Below are positions 10,481-22,568 of a stretch of 64,000 bases of DNA, piece by piece (the stretch's first letter is position 1; the number at the start of each line of letters is the position of its first letter). The notes beneath the pieces were generated by a model. It was given only the letters and a program-made list of their open reading frames with translations. It searched no databases and was not told where the DNA came from. This DNA comes from Siphonodentalium dalli (taxonomy: Eukaryota > Mollusca > Scaphopoda > Gadilida > Siphonodentaliidae). The position numbers and the translations under genes are program-made. The DNA lies in assembly GCA_032622095.1 (NCBI GenBank), contig CP136064.1:278587614-278651613 (forward strand). The letters run 5' to 3'.

Positions 10481-10739
10481 CTTGGGCGGAGGCTCTGTCC
10501 ACCACAACTCTGGGGACGGCCACAAGTTGAGTGATATCACAGCAATTAAGAAAATGTTTCCATTTGATAAGTGATGGTATTTGTTTCATTGTAGCATTGT
10601 AATTACAAGAGTTGCAGCAAGATGTTCAGTAATCCGTATTCAATGCCTTTCAAATGGTACGTATACAAACCTTAGAGTGCAATGGTACGCATTCATTCTA
10701 TTTTGTAAATATGACAGTTTTATACCTTTTCCTGCCAAA

Positions 10740-11281
10740 TTTAAAACTATACAATTGTTTCGGACAATTTCCGTTTATTTTCGACTTTGCTTATTTTCGA
10801 ATCATTTTCGAACTTTTGACCCGGATTTTCACAGGAAATTTCGTCTCACCTTATTAAACCTTACTAAAGACGTGGCCATGGTCATTTTCCATTTATTCCC
10901 AAAATGAGTGTCCTGACCGAGCAGAGCGGAATTTCTATTAGACCCACTTTTTCCGACTCGACTTAAAAAATGTTCGGCTCAAAAAGTTCGGCCCAGATGG
11001 CCGTTTATCAATATGGGACATGACCCCGAACTTGTTTCGGACAATTTCCGTTTATTTTCGGGTTTTGGTTATGTTCGAGGATTTTTTTGAACTTTTGACT
11101 CGGATTTTTTTTTCACCCAACATTTCTTCTCGCCTTATTAAAGACATTGTCATTGTTATTTCCTGCATTCTTCCATTTTTTTCCGACAGAGCAGAGCGGG
11201 AATTTCTATTATACCGACTTTTTCAGACCCGAATCAAAAAAGTTCTGCCCAGATGGCTGTTTATGAATATGGGACACTTTT
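10740..11281 (+). repeat. Diverged ~270-bp direct repeats beside the foldback element
   Basis: Two diverged units share, in order: TTTCGGACAATTTCCG, TTTATTTTCG, TTGAACTTTTGAC, CGAGCAGAGC/CAGAGCAGAGCGG, GAATTTCTATTA, and CAGATGG(C)CGTTTAT. A third copy in the same orientation lies on the far side of the foldback element (15055-15240), which suggests that element inserted into this repeat. No coding potential. Confidence 0.65.
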
Positions 11282-14200
11282 AGTCCAGGAGATATTGGTA
11301 GACCTCTGCACCCCCACCCCAGGACTCAACTTCACTCCACTAGTTTTTTTCTTAATGACTCCTCTAATATTTTACGGTTGTTAACAAGAAAAAAGAAGTG
11401 GCCGCAGAGACTCCAGACAAGATGGCGTCCATCATGGCGGCCATTTTGTTTATATGCACCAGGTCTCTTTGATCGCCGTTATAGTAAAGATGATGTCACA
11501 TGCGGTCCTGTTTTCCGTTCGATGCGTTATGGTAATATACAACTCTTACAAATTAGTCAAAAATTACACCTGAGTTGAGAAATATTCACCCAAATCCAAG
11601 ATGGCGGCCAAAATGGCCACCAGAAATAGAAAAATTGCTGAAAATCGCTGATTTTAACACCAGTGACAGTTATTGTCACAACAACTCCACACCGGTTAAT
11701 TATTGTGAGTTTGGAACACTGAGTCGAAGAACTGTGCTTATATTGCATCCAAATAAAAATCGCCCAAATCCAAAATAGCGCCCACAATGGCGGACAGATT
11801 TATAGAAAATCACCGAAAATCTCTCATATTAACATCATTGGGCATTAATGTCGAGACAACTCTACCCATGTTTACAGCTGAGTTGGAAATACTGTGGTGA
11901 AGTAATTACCTTACATCCCAATCAAGAAATGGTTTTCCAAATCAAAGATGGCGGCCAAAATGACGTCCGAAATTTGAAAACAAGCTTACATTCATTTACT
12001 TTCTTACTATGGGCGTCATTGTTACGTGAATTCTACCCACAATTACATGTTCATATGGAAATTTATATGAAGTATTCATTTGAGTTTGGCCAACTCTCAC
12101 AATCAAGATTGCTGCCAAACTGGTAGCCAAAAATTGAAAAGAAGTAGAAATTGTCACATAGTAATTTCAACTTTTTGTCATAATATCAATATGCATGGAT
12201 TGAACTAAACGGTACTTAAGCCAACTATTAGTTCCAACATAGGTCGTCGCCTTCTGGAAGGATGAAAACCCACAATAATCGCGATGTGGCATTTTGAAAT
12301 CCATTCTCCACTAAGCGCCCACAATGGCCGTAACCGTATATGGGTGCGCTGAATAGTCATATTATGACTTCCAAGAATCAAAACAACAGTACCTGAGCTT
12401 ATTCTGATTTGCAACATTCAGCATTATCTAGACCAGCATCCGTCTCTTCGTCACATTAATCTATCTCGCTCACACCAACACTGTTTTCTACAACTCTTGG
12501 CAGAAGGGTCCCACTAATCGGAATGTTTCAAACAACACCATATGCCGGTGTCAAGCTCACGTGTTTGTTTCGAAAGCTGGGAATTCTTATCCTTATTCTT
12601 GGCGAGCTTCATTCGTGGTAGCTTATGGTATAATTCAGATGCTACAGATGGGATCTGAGCGTCATCTTGCGTGATAAACTAGAAAGGTATGCGTATAATA
12701 ACTTTCAGAAGGACCTCTCTATCTGAGTATTTTTCAGATTTGGTTACTTAATGTGGATAACAAAATGGTGATCTACCCATCCAGCCACTTCTCAATATAT
12801 GGTTCATCAATTCACATATTCACATACCGACGTAGCCGGACAACTTCTGTATATGGCTTCGAATATTGAAAGCCTAACATTTGACAGGTGCCTTTCTGCT
12901 AAGGCGTAGAATACCATAATGCATAATATACCAACACTTCTTGGCAGTGGCCATAAGAACAGTCCTGGTGGCTTCCAGCAATCCTCTCAGGTCCAAGCAG
13001 ATAATAACAATACACACGGTGCTAGTTTGGGGGCATGTGTCATGATAGTTGAAATGAAATTGTACCATGACTGCACGGCCCCTTCTTTTGGGTATAAAAC
13101 AGTCCTGGTGGCGTCCAGCAATCGTCTCACCGTACAGATCCAAGCAGATAATAACAATACACACGGTGTTAGTTTGTAGGCATGTGTCATGATAGTGGAA
13201 ATGAAATTGGACTATGACTGCACCGCCCCTTCTTTTGGTATGTTTTAGATTCAGACGTGATCCCATGTGGCTTTGTTGTCCTTATATGCGAAGATTGTAT
13301 CTTCCAATCCGTTTGGAAGCCGTTCTTAATCAACTGGACCAGGCGTATACAATTGGCTACTACTACATAAGCCCCCACCCAGACTGGGATGTAGTCTTAA
13401 GGACGATTTATTTGATAGTTGGGGTCATACTCACGATGGATGGTGGTCGGTATGGTTCAAGAAAGTACATGAGACATATTAACTACTATATTCTAAAGGT
13501 ATAATATAAAGCTATATGATCATAAAGGTGCGTTCGCGAACGGACACATTCATTCCCATCGATCTATAAATTGTTCTTTAAACACACAGTGAAATAAATG
13601 CAGCACAGTTCCTGACATTTTTCTTGAATAATACCGCCCACATACTGACACTAACCTTGAGAGAGGATAAAACAACGCATACCTTCATTCCATAAAGACA
13701 TCATCCTTTAGCCCATCCGACTGTTCTGGGGAGGCTAGGATAGTATTATCCAGACAAAATTATACGTCTGGTCAAATTGATTAAAAACGGCATTGAAACG
13801 GATGTGGAAACAAAATCTTACCACACCAAAAACACCAACACGCATGACATTATATATCTGAAACATGCACCGGGTGTGGCGTGTATGCCGTGGCCATTTC
13901 GTTCCCACTGTCATGGCGCATGTCCACAAACTAGCACCGCGAGTATTGTTCTCAGCTGGGAGATATTCCACGAGACGAATGCGGGACGTTACACAGTTTG
14001 CTTAGGATCATGTTCAAGAAGTTTGGGTAGTCGGTACATTATGGTATTCTATGTAGCAGATATGCATCTGTCCAAGGGAATGAGACAGCTAGCTACCTTC
14101 GAAACACTGCCGAAGTTGTCCACGTATGCCAATACGTTCGCTAAATGTGTGAAATGACTAGTTAACTGGGAATTTCGACAGGTGTACATGTGGTTATCTA

Positions 14201-15054
14201 ACTTATCCACGTGGGGTATGAGAAAGACATACATAGAGATGACCTGTAAGCTTGTATACTTATATACCATATGCCTTTCTAGTTCAAGATGACGAACAAA
14301 TCCCATATTTAGCAAGTATTTAAAATCTTAAGCTTGACACCGGAAATTAATTGTTTGAAACGTTATGATTAGAGGTACCCTGCAGGAAGTGTTGAATACT
14401 TTGCCGGTGTGAGCAACCTAGATTTATCAGGCAAAGAAATGGAAACTGATCCAGATCATTGAGAACGTGGCAAATCAGAATATGTTATGAGGTAACTGTT
14501 CTAATAGGCTATTCGGCGCACCTACTGTTACGGTCATTATCGGCGCGAAGTTTCGAATGGATTTCGAAATGCCACATCGCGATATTAATTGTCGGTATTC
14601 GTACTTCCAGAAGGATGCGAGCAATGTTATGTGCTTTGATACGTTTTAAGTTGAACTAGTAGGTGGTTTGTGTATAGTTTCGTCCATACATATCGATATT
14701 ATGACAAAAAGTTGATATTTGTATGGGAAAATATCGATTTCTTTTCAATTTCTGGCCTCCAGTTTAGCTGCCATCTTGACCTTGAGTATCAATTGCCAAA
14801 CTCAAATGAATACTTTATATCAATTTTCCATATCAATATGTAATGGTGGGTAGAATTCGCGAAACAATAACGCCCATCGTAAGAAAGTAAAGGAATGTAG
14901 GCGCTATGATGGACACCATCTTATCTGGAGTCTCTGCGGCCACTTTTTTTTCTTGTTAACAACCGAAAAAAATTAGAGGAGTCATTTAGAAAAACAATTA
15001 GTGGGGTGAAGTTGGGTCCTGGGGGTGTAGAGGTCTACCAATATCTCCTGGACT
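11282..15054. mobile_element. Large foldback element with unequal inverted arms (3.77 kb)
   Basis: The outer ends are inverted: AGTCCAGGAGATATTGG at 11282 and CCAATATCTCCTGGACT ending at 15054. Arm similarity continues inward. The CTCTGCACCCC/TTGTTAACAAG block at 11310-11440 matches 14890-15045. The GACAAAAAGTTG/TTTTTGTCATAATATC block near 12180 matches 14700. GGTGCTAGTTTG near 13020 matches 13930. The centre is near 13560-13730. No transposase ORF was found, so it is non-autonomous or a Foldback-type element. The left arm is about 0.5 kb longer because of internal tandem repeats. No clear target duplication was found. Confidence 0.75.
11420..12130 (+). repeat. ~170-bp tandem repeats in the left foldback arm
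   Basis: A motif related to AAGATGGCGGCCAAAATGGC recurs near 11420, 11598, 11767, 11945 and 12110, with spacings of 165-178 bases. The related elements TATTGTCACAACAACTC/CATTGGGCATTAATGTC and ACCCAAAT lie between them. The right arm has the flanking sequence but only about one unit, so the array expanded (or contracted) after the arms formed. Confidence 0.75.
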
Positions 15055-15240
15055 ATTTTCCGAAATTTTTCTGGCCGAGCAGAGCAATAACAGAAATTCG
15101 ACCCACTGTTTTGGGGAAAAGTTTTTCAGCCCAATAGTTTTTGGCCGAGGTGGCCATTTATGACCCCGAACTTGTTTCGGACAATTTCCGTTTATTTTCG
15201 AGGGATTTTTGAACTTTTTGACCTCTGGGGCCAAGCTCTC
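15055..15240 (+). repeat. Third copy of the ~270-bp direct repeat
   Basis: It shares CGAGCAGAGC, GGCCGAGGTGGCCATTTAT, ACCCCGAACTTGTTTCGG and ACAATTTCCGTTTATTTTCG with 10740-11281 in the same orientation, directly after the right end of the foldback element. Confidence 0.65.
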
Positions 15241-15601
15241 TGGTATAATTATCACATCTGTATGGCCGACGTTCCGCATGACAGTCCGTTTACTCGTGCT
15301 GTTATTTGATGAGTAACTAGATCCAATATGTATGTATGGCTCGTGTTATTTGAAGACCAAATATCCGAAAACTTAATATATATTCTTTATATCCTTCTTT
15401 CATGGAGATATTTAGAGAATGCATACAATTAATATAAATTATAGGAACATACACAGGTAACAAAGCTCAACATATTTACAGTCATCAACTAAGTGGTGAA
15501 GACGAGAATTACATACATGATTTCCATTTACAACAACCATATACATAGAAGCATTCATATTAACAGACACACATATATAACATTGGAGAATTACATGCAT
15601 G

Positions 15602-16437
15602 CAGGGTCTGCGCTGAACCAACATTTACTTATGCCAAATAATTTGCCCAATGAAAATAGTTTTTGCCAAATTGCTATCCCTGATCGTATAATTTTCTGCA
15701 ACATTGAGTCTTATTTTGTGGTTTATCATGAGACAATAAACCAATCACTGAACCTTAAAATTGTAGAGGGTTGCTTCATCAGAAGGGCACATTATAAGAG
15801 GATTAGCTATGTAAACACCACCACACAATCAATGCAAATGCTATCAGATTAACTGCATCTTCATAAAGCTGTCAACTTTTTCTAGACGTTATAAAACACC
15901 ACTAATATAACTATATTGTGAGGGCGGTGCTTTGTTTGAAGAAAAATATATATACGTATATGTATAAAAGCGAGCAGGAAAATAATTGGGGGCCCCGTTC
16001 TCCATTTCAGCGCACCACTCCAGGCTCGCTCAGCAGCATCATCTACACAAAGATTAAATGGGACACATCGGGACTCCCCCATACCCCGTATTAAAGCTCG
16101 TGTGCTCTTCCTCATACAAAAATCAATTCAACTCAACTTTTGCCGTGTTCAGACATTACGTTTTTCTATGTTCAATATCCTCAAACAACAACCGAGGGGT
16201 GAAGGAGAAGATCTCTCGATCTTTTCGACCACACCGGGCGCTTCGCGCCCTTCTACTCTCTTGCGAGATATTGTGATAGTTTTCTGAAATGAATGTTATT
16301 GATCGACCAATAGTATTCAACTTTCTTGAGGAATTAAAAAGTGACTTGCAAAAACTTTTGCCAAATGAAAATATTTTTTGCCAAATGTGAATTATTTTTG
16401 CCATTGGCAAATTTGGCAAGTGGAAGCGCGAACCCTG
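15602..16437. mobile_element. Non-autonomous hAT-type element, 8-bp TSD CATGCATG
   Basis: The ends are inverted: CAGGGTCTGCGCT at the left, and AGCGCGAACCCTG at the right. Directly outside, CATGCATG is present on both sides (15594-15601 and 16438-16445), an 8-base target duplication as expected for hAT (family knowledge). Subterminal TTTGCCAAATG-type repeats lie near both ends, typical of hAT transposase binding regions. No transposase frame is present. The interior 15956-16278 matches an inverted segment at 40715-41036. Confidence 0.85.
15956..16278. repeat. TATA-containing dispersed segment (copy 1)
   Basis: It shares about 320 bases with 40715-41036. Common parts include GGGCCCCGTTCTCCATTTCAG, GCTCGCTCAG, GTGTTCAGACATTACG, TTCAATATCCTCAAACAACA and a GGGCGC...GCGCCC hairpin. 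At its left edge GTATATGTATAAAAGC reads toward the body. In the other copy the same 32-base TATA module points away from the body. Confidence 0.7.
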
Positions 16438-16575
16438 CATGCATGACTTCCATTTACAACAAACAAACTCCCAGAAGCATTCATACTAACAGACACACTC
16501 AAAACATTGGCGAATTACATGCATGACTTCTCTTTACAACAACCATATACACACCGAAGTATTCATACTAACAGA

Positions 16576-17008
16576 CGTTATATTTATAGATAGAGACAGA
16601 CGACCAGAATGGCAATGTAACGTTATCGTGTAATGGATTGAACATATGGGCAAATATCTAACTGGCTCTCCACGACAGGCTAAATGTGATGTGTTTTTAT
16701 AAGGTTATATATATATTTATATATAAAGAACTGGGACCAGAGAAATAGCATATTCCGAGACGGCCAAGCCGGAGTTGGACCCACATCAGGGATCTCTCTC
16801 TCTGGATGACCCACACACGCCAATGTCTTTGTGCAGTCTTACCGACTCGGAGCCGACCATTTCCCCAGCACCACTCAAGTATATATATTTACTCATGTTT
16901 ATTTATTTTGTCACGTCTTCGGATTATATGGATTATATGAGTTATGTATAGTATTATGTCATTACTAACGTGTAATATAAATTGATATTCTTCCCATAGA
17001 TTACATGT
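16576..17008. other. Noncoding, no feature recognised
   Basis: It contains short AT runs (for example 16705-16725) and a GC-richer patch at 16750-16860. No repeat partner or open frame could be supported. Confidence 0.4.
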
Positions 17009-18802
17009 GCACTTAATTATGAAATTTGCAAATTCGTTGATATATCTTCGACATAAGAGGCAATTTCTTCAAATTTTGCCTTCAAGAAGAATAATAATTT
17101 ATCTTCATCTGAAAGAGAATCAAAATGTATGTAATCTTGAACTCCAAATCTACACAAAAATTATATTTTGTCACGGATACACGTTAATGAGGAACACTGG
17201 ACTATTGCATGCCGCATGTAGTCAGAGTACGCTCGAGAGCAATTTGAACATATACCTGTATCACATGCACGGAACGCAGGAGAATTGTATAATTTGTGCC
17301 GTTTTGTAATAAGACAATTTAGTTTCTGGAAACAGGCGGCACAATTTTCATAGAAGCGAGACTTTGAACGTGGTCTGAATCTTCGATATTCGAATTAAGG
17401 AGTTATCAGCATGAATTCTCTCGGACCAGGCTGCGCTCCCAGTCTCATTAATGAGAGCTTTATTTAATTGTTTCCATTTCTCTTTAGAAGGAAATACTGA
17501 TTCCTTCAAATACAGACACAAGTAGTCTACCAGTTTGTATTTATTCATTGTTACCATGATATCGGAGAAGAATTTTTTACAAGAAGTAGTTGGAGCAAGT
17601 GCGTGTTGATAAAGATGGAAAATGAAAATTTCCTTGGCCGTTTTAATTTGTTCCAGACAGCACATTGATCTTAGGAACGATAGTTTTCGTTTTAATATCT
17701 ATATAGCTCATAATAGGGTGAACTCCTATGAGCCCATGGACGATAACTGTTCTAGCACGCGTATGTAATCCCTGAAACTGTTTCAGACAAAATCTATGGC
17801 ATTTTTCAAGAGCTTCCTCATGTTTATGTGCCAGATTCCATAGTAATTCTGCGCCAAATAACGACTTTGAGAGGACAATAGATTCGTATATTGTCTTACA
17901 GCTCAGTGGCGTTATCCCACCGGCGTAAAGGCCAGCAATAGATAACATGAGATAGGTGCCCCTGATTTTGCGACAAATTGTATCTACAAATGCACCATTT
18001 AAATCATACTTGTTTAAAGGAATACCAAGATGGGTAACTTCTTCCACTCCCGGTATTATAGATGGTCCAATATGCCACCTACGGTCAGTTTTGTTTGCAC
18101 GCACCTTAGATTCATTGAATACAATAACGGAGCATTTTGATGGGTTGTGCATATAGCGCCAAACCGTGCTGTAACGGTAGCAGGTGTCGCAAAGATTATG
18201 TAACCCAGTCATAGTGAGTGAAAGTAATAACATATCGTCAGCTAGCGTTGGGCTGGAACAATCTATACCATAAAGGTTTAGACAATTTCTTGAGTTCCTC
18301 AGCTGTAGTATGAGGTCGTTCACATAGATCATATAGTACGAATGGGATAATATTCCCCCCTGCCTTGCTCCTTGACACACTGTGAACCAACGGGATGATG
18401 TACCGTTATACCTATTACTGAACATTGGACATCAGATATCAGGCTATGTATAAGAGAAAACGAGAGGCCCTGAATGCCGCGATCATATAGTTTGTACAAA
18501 CAACCCGTTGGTCCACGCGTACACCGTGTCAATGGCCTTCATTGCATCCAGGAAACATGACCAACATCTTTAGCATAATCAATACATTCTAGTGTCATGT
18601 ACGATACCATATTTGAGCTCAAACATTTTTGTAACCCGTGCTGCAATGGGTCAACATCTACAGTACGGGGAGAGAATTTCTCGATTCGGTTCTGAAGCAC
18701 ACGTTCAGTAATTTTGTATAGGGCTGGCATCAATGTAATTGCTCTATAGTTATTAAAGTCATCTTTCCTTTTGGAACCGCCTTTGTGTATCTCCCATACC
18801 AC
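17009..18802 (-). pseudogene. Decayed LINE ORF2 fragment (reverse transcriptase to C-terminus)
   Basis: Frames at 18802-18539, 18532-18329, 18425-17643 and 17665-17348 read successively through RT motifs. These are NNYRAITLMPALYKI, LQHGLQKCLSS, LYDRGIQGLS, QGARQGG, SPTLADDMLLLS and the CHRFCLKQFQGL region. The C-terminal tail can be followed to a stop at 17009-17011 through HAIVQC and DKLLFFL. Every segment aligns with the better preserved LINE ORF2 at 49931-53324, so both belong to one family. Frameshifts, stops and loss of the endonuclease half show it is dead. Motif C reads LADD instead of the usual Y/FxDD. The 5-prime break lies exactly beside the remnant that starts at 18803. Confidence 0.88.
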
Positions 18803-20142
18803 GGAAGATTTTCGGCTTAGTTGAAAATCTTTAGTTCTATCAAAAGAGGGGACATAATGGGGGTTTATGATATGTTGATCGGTTTAGCTTTATTGCAGGA
18901 CAATGATATATATATATATATATATATACATATTTATAAGTAACATATAGCAAATTGGTAATAGACGCACATATATAATGTGAAATGTATAGCGGTGGGA
19001 AGCTATGTTGAATATATGTGATGTTAAATTACCATGTAATAATAATGCATTCAATAATAAAATGATTAAATCAATTATGATGAGAGACCATTCCTTTTCA
19101 CCATTGCTGTAAATGTTTGCACATATTTATAATTTTAGATATGAAAGTGTTGGGGTCAAGTTGACCTTTTCGCTGGAGTGTAGCGTATTTGTTTGGTAAT
19201 TTATCTTGTCTGTTAAGAACACGTGTGTTTATGAGATGGTGCTCGTGGCATGTTAGAGGTACTCAATCCGATTAAGCACCCCTAAATTACCATTGCTTTG
19301 GCTTCAGGGGTAAAACATATTTGATTCGAGTCGAGGAACACATCCATCAAAGCTCAGAGTTATTAGATATTGATTTTTGAAATTTGTAATTTTCTCGAGA
19401 TGTGTACTAATAATTGCTTCTAAGTTTGTAATTTTCTCGAGATGTTTACTAATAATTTCCTCAGAAACACTTATTCAAACAGACGAACGTGGATAACTCT
19501 AAAACCAAGTGTTTTAATAACGCAATTTTGACTGAGACCATCCGTTTGACGGCGTGTGTCTGGGCCAGAAATAATAGAAATAAAAAAACTTCAAATATTG
19601 ATATCCGATTACTCTGAGCGTTGATAGGTATGTTCCTCGACTCGAATTAATTATTTTTTATCCCCGAAGCCAAATCAATAGTAATTTATGATGGCCTGAT
19701 CGGAGTGAGTACCTTTAATTGGTCTGTTTGTTGACAGGTGAGAGCGACTTTGATTAATTTGGCCAATTAATAGTGATGGTTCTATGTCACTGCCTATCGT
19801 GTCATAATAGCATTGCTTTATTGCAGCTGTTCTGACATTTTTGCAGTAACGATATTTGGGGTAGAAATATGCCCCTTATAGAAAATGATGTGGTGAAGTA
19901 TATAAGTATATATAAGGTCTGATTAAATAAATTCGGAACGCGCGTGTTTGACAAATGTCAAATCGATGATAGCCGAACTATTTGTTAATAGCTTTCAATC
20001 TTACTTATTAATATTAGACACGACTGTGGCATCACTTTAAGTCTTATCGAACCCATGTGTGGATGAGTCATAGAAGTCTGGCTCTATATATGAAGTTGCG
20101 TGTGTATATATGTATAGGGGGTGTGCTCCTTTATATAAATAA
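18803..20142 (+). other. Left half of a remnant related to the LTR-flanked element interior
   Basis: It aligns in the same orientation with the interior of the 20714-27843 element (about 21160-21880). Shared parts include an AAGATTTT(11 nt)AAAATCTT hairpin at 18805-18831, GGTCAAGTTGACC, AACACGTGTGTTTATGAGATG, ATATTTGGGGTAGAAATATGC and GTCTTATCGAACCCATGTGT. It has extra segments (for example 19260-19730) and scattered substitutions, so it is the older copy. Homology stops at 20142, where the Helitron array begins, and resumes at 39462. No ORF. Confidence 0.75.
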
Positions 20143-20618
20143 CTAGCAGGTTAGCCCGCCACTGGCGGCAATCGTCAGAAACATGACATTTTTTAATTTA
20201 ATTTGTTTAATTTAATTTAATTTAATTTTTTTAATTTAAATTGTTTTTTTCAATGAGTTAATTCTGCCTTTTTAATTTTTTAAAATAAGAATCACACAAC
20301 ACGCTCAGGTTTGAATACAGACACGTTTACGTCTGTACCCAGACATAAGAATCACACTACACGCATACACTATTTATCAACACACTGCGGATACGAACGC
20401 TGTTTAAATATTAACGCTATTAACCCCACAGTGCCAAGGACGGTCATTTTGGTGATTGGGAGTGGAGAAGGGGTGCTCGGAGATTTTCGAAAACGCCGCG
20501 ACGACGCGTCCCGTGTGCTTTTACCCTTAGATAGGAAGTTTGAGCTCAATTGGTCCAGCCGTTTTCGAGTCTATAAAGGACAAATATATATATACGAAGT
20601 CTCAAAATATATAGTAGA
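20143..20618 (-). mobile_element. Helitron array monomer 1 (476 bp)
   Basis: Short monomer. It has the terminal hairpin CCGCC agt GGCGG, an AT-rich TTTAATTTAA stretch, TCAATGAGTTAATTC, the AACGCTATTAACCCC block and a GGTCCAGCCGTTTTCGAG block before the 5-prime end. No 122-bp repeat. Confidence 0.8.
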
Positions 20619-20709
20619 CTAGCAGGTTAGCCCGCCACCGGCGGCGTTTGTCCGAAACATGACATTTTTTTTTATTTTTTGTTTTTCAATGAGTTAATGG
20701 TGAGCCCGG

Positions 20710-20713
20710 CGAA
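20710..20713. other. Target site duplication CGAA (left)
   Basis: CGAA directly precedes the left TGTGAG; the same four bases follow the right repeat at 27844-27847, consistent with a 4-bp integrase-type duplication. Confidence 0.8.
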
Positions 20714-21147
20714 TGTGAGGTAATGAACACATAGATATATATATAGGTACAAGTCTTTATTACGTCGTGAATAAGATACAAGCAGTGTATACAAGTGTGA
20801 CAATCGATGATGCTAGTGTTAGAATAGTCGAGCCTCTACGTATTAGAGGCTCGGAAGTGGAATAGGGAAAGCATGAGGTGATGGGATGTGGTTGTCTCTT
20901 ATATACTATTTGGGACGCATATTAGATGAGGCGTTTGGCAATACACATCGGGATTGGTTCCTTCGTTATGGGCATTTACCTTGCCCATATTTGGGAGCCA
21001 TCTTCATTGTGTGTATATCTTCGCTGAGAATAAGACGTGTGAGGTTTCGAGAACCGAACACGAATATCTGAGTTTGGGGTTTTATATATTGGGACATTCG
21101 TATAGTTTGAATCAAGTTGTGAGATTATAATGGGTAGTTATCTCACA
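20714..21147 (+). repeat. Left terminal direct repeat (434 bp)
   Basis: TGTGAG...CTCACA. A TATA-rich stretch lies at about 20732-20746, a perfect 9-bp stem hairpin (CGAGCCTCT/AGAGGCTCG) at 20829-20853, and a second hairpin (TATGGGCA/TTGCCCATA) near 20966-20988. The second hairpin recurs inside the element at about 23100. A 61-codon frame inside is not considered coding. Confidence 0.9.
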
Positions 21148-21165
21148 TATGTCCCCTACCCGTGT

Positions 21166-21192
21166 AAGATTTTTAGCGCAGCGGAAAATCTT
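21166..21192 (+). other. Conserved hairpin just inside the left LTR
   Basis: AAGATTTT and AAAATCTT form an 8-bp stem around an 11-base loop, 18 bases after the left repeat ends. The older relative at 18805-18831 keeps both arms and the loop length while the loop sequence differs (TAGCGCAGCGG against CGGCTTAGTTG). That pattern suggests selection on structure; a role in priming or packaging is speculation. Confidence 0.55.
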
Positions 21193-22568
21193 ATGTAACA
21201 TCAAAATTATGGACCTAACTGGGGTAATGGTGATCATGTAATGTGGATGAGGCTGAAATTGTAGCACATTGGTAATAGACGTACATATAATAACAATGCA
21301 TTCAATAATAAAATGGTGAAATAAATTATGATGAGAGACAATTCGTTTTTACCATTGCTGTAAATGTTTGCACATATTTATAATTTTAGATATGAATGTG
21401 TTGGGGTCAAGTTGACCTTTTGGCTGGAGTGTAGCGTATTGGTTTGGTGATTCATCTTGTTAAGAACACGTGTGTTTATGAGATGGTGCTCGTGGCATGT
21501 TAATTGATCTGTTTCTTGATGCTTATATTTCACAGCCTATCGTGTCATAATATAGCATTGCTTTGTTGCAGCTGTTCAGACATTTTCGCAGTAACGATAT
21601 TTGGGGTAGAAATATGCCCCTTATGGAAAATGATGTGGTGAAGTATATAAGTATATATATAATTAAATATATTTGGAGCGCGCGTGTTTGACATATATCA
21701 TATCGACGATAGCCGAACTGATTGGCATTTGCTAGTAGCTTTCAATTTTATTGATATTAGATACGAATGTCGCGTCCTTTAGTCTTATCGAACCCATGTG
21801 TGATGAGTCATATAAGTCTGGCTGTATATGTGAAGTTGCGTGTGTTTATATGTACAGGGGGATATGCCTTTATATAAATAAAAAATATTATCATTGCATG
21901 GTGATCTATATCGGTAGCATTGTATATGAATGGTAAGTGTATGTTCCTATTTAATTGTATTGATATATTTGAACAAAATGTGTTCGTGACGTGATATTTT
22001 GTTCCTGGACAAATTATATCGGAAATTTGTATTCCGTTGTCCTATTGGAACAACTCGATGATTGTACGTGTGTGGGATTTGGATGAAGAAACTTGATGCT
22101 TCTATATACGTGGGTTCTATACATCGTTTGGCCTTAATGAATAGTAATGGTAGTATGAACTGATGTTGGACATGTGTTAATTTTAGTTATAAGATCCGAT
22201 ATAGGGCGTATATGAATATGTTATTAATGACAGTTAATCATTGTCAAGTATATTTGACAATAATATATGGGGTAGGGAAGAATATGATAAATATTGCTTA
22301 AGGACTGACAATATTTGTGTCGTTTGGGATAAAGTGCACATGGTGAGCCTATTTTGGCACTGTATATGCACATTTTGGTAAGCGGCGGTATTGGGTGAAG
22401 TTTGTACGTGAATTTCGTGTTCACGTGTATTGGATTTTTGTTTTATGCACGATATAGATGCATGTGGGGTCCGTGTATTGCGCGTTACATGTATGTAAGA
22501 GTGAGCTTCGGTTAGCTCTGTACATGTATTTGGGATTTTTATGCACGATTGTGCACTGTGTGTTATAT
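21193..22568. other. LTR-element interior, no gene
   Basis: The part to about 22010 is shared with 18803-20142 plus 39462-39600. The rest is unique within the window. No supported reading frame; the 66- and 112-codon minus frames at 22224-22572 are Ser/Thr/Ile-rich and look like chance frames. Confidence 0.5.

Larger units (their letters stand above)
15520..16575 (+). repeat. ~75-bp minisatellite split by a hAT-type MITE
   Basis: Units with the order TTTACAACAACCATATACA, AGAAGCATTCATA, TAACAGACACAC, ACATTGG(A/C)GAATTACATGCATG occur at about 15525-15601, 16442-16515 and 16516-16576. The first is separated from the others by the element at 15602-16437. Without that insertion the three units would be contiguous. 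Confidence 0.8.

Noticed and set aside
17007-17309. 100-codon plus-strand frame
   Set aside because: Antisense to the C-terminal part of the LINE ORF2 remnant that can be followed on the minus strand to 17009.
20886-21071. 61-codon frame present in both terminal repeats (also 27582-27767)
   Set aside because: Identical only because the repeats are identical; too short and without motif to call as a gene.
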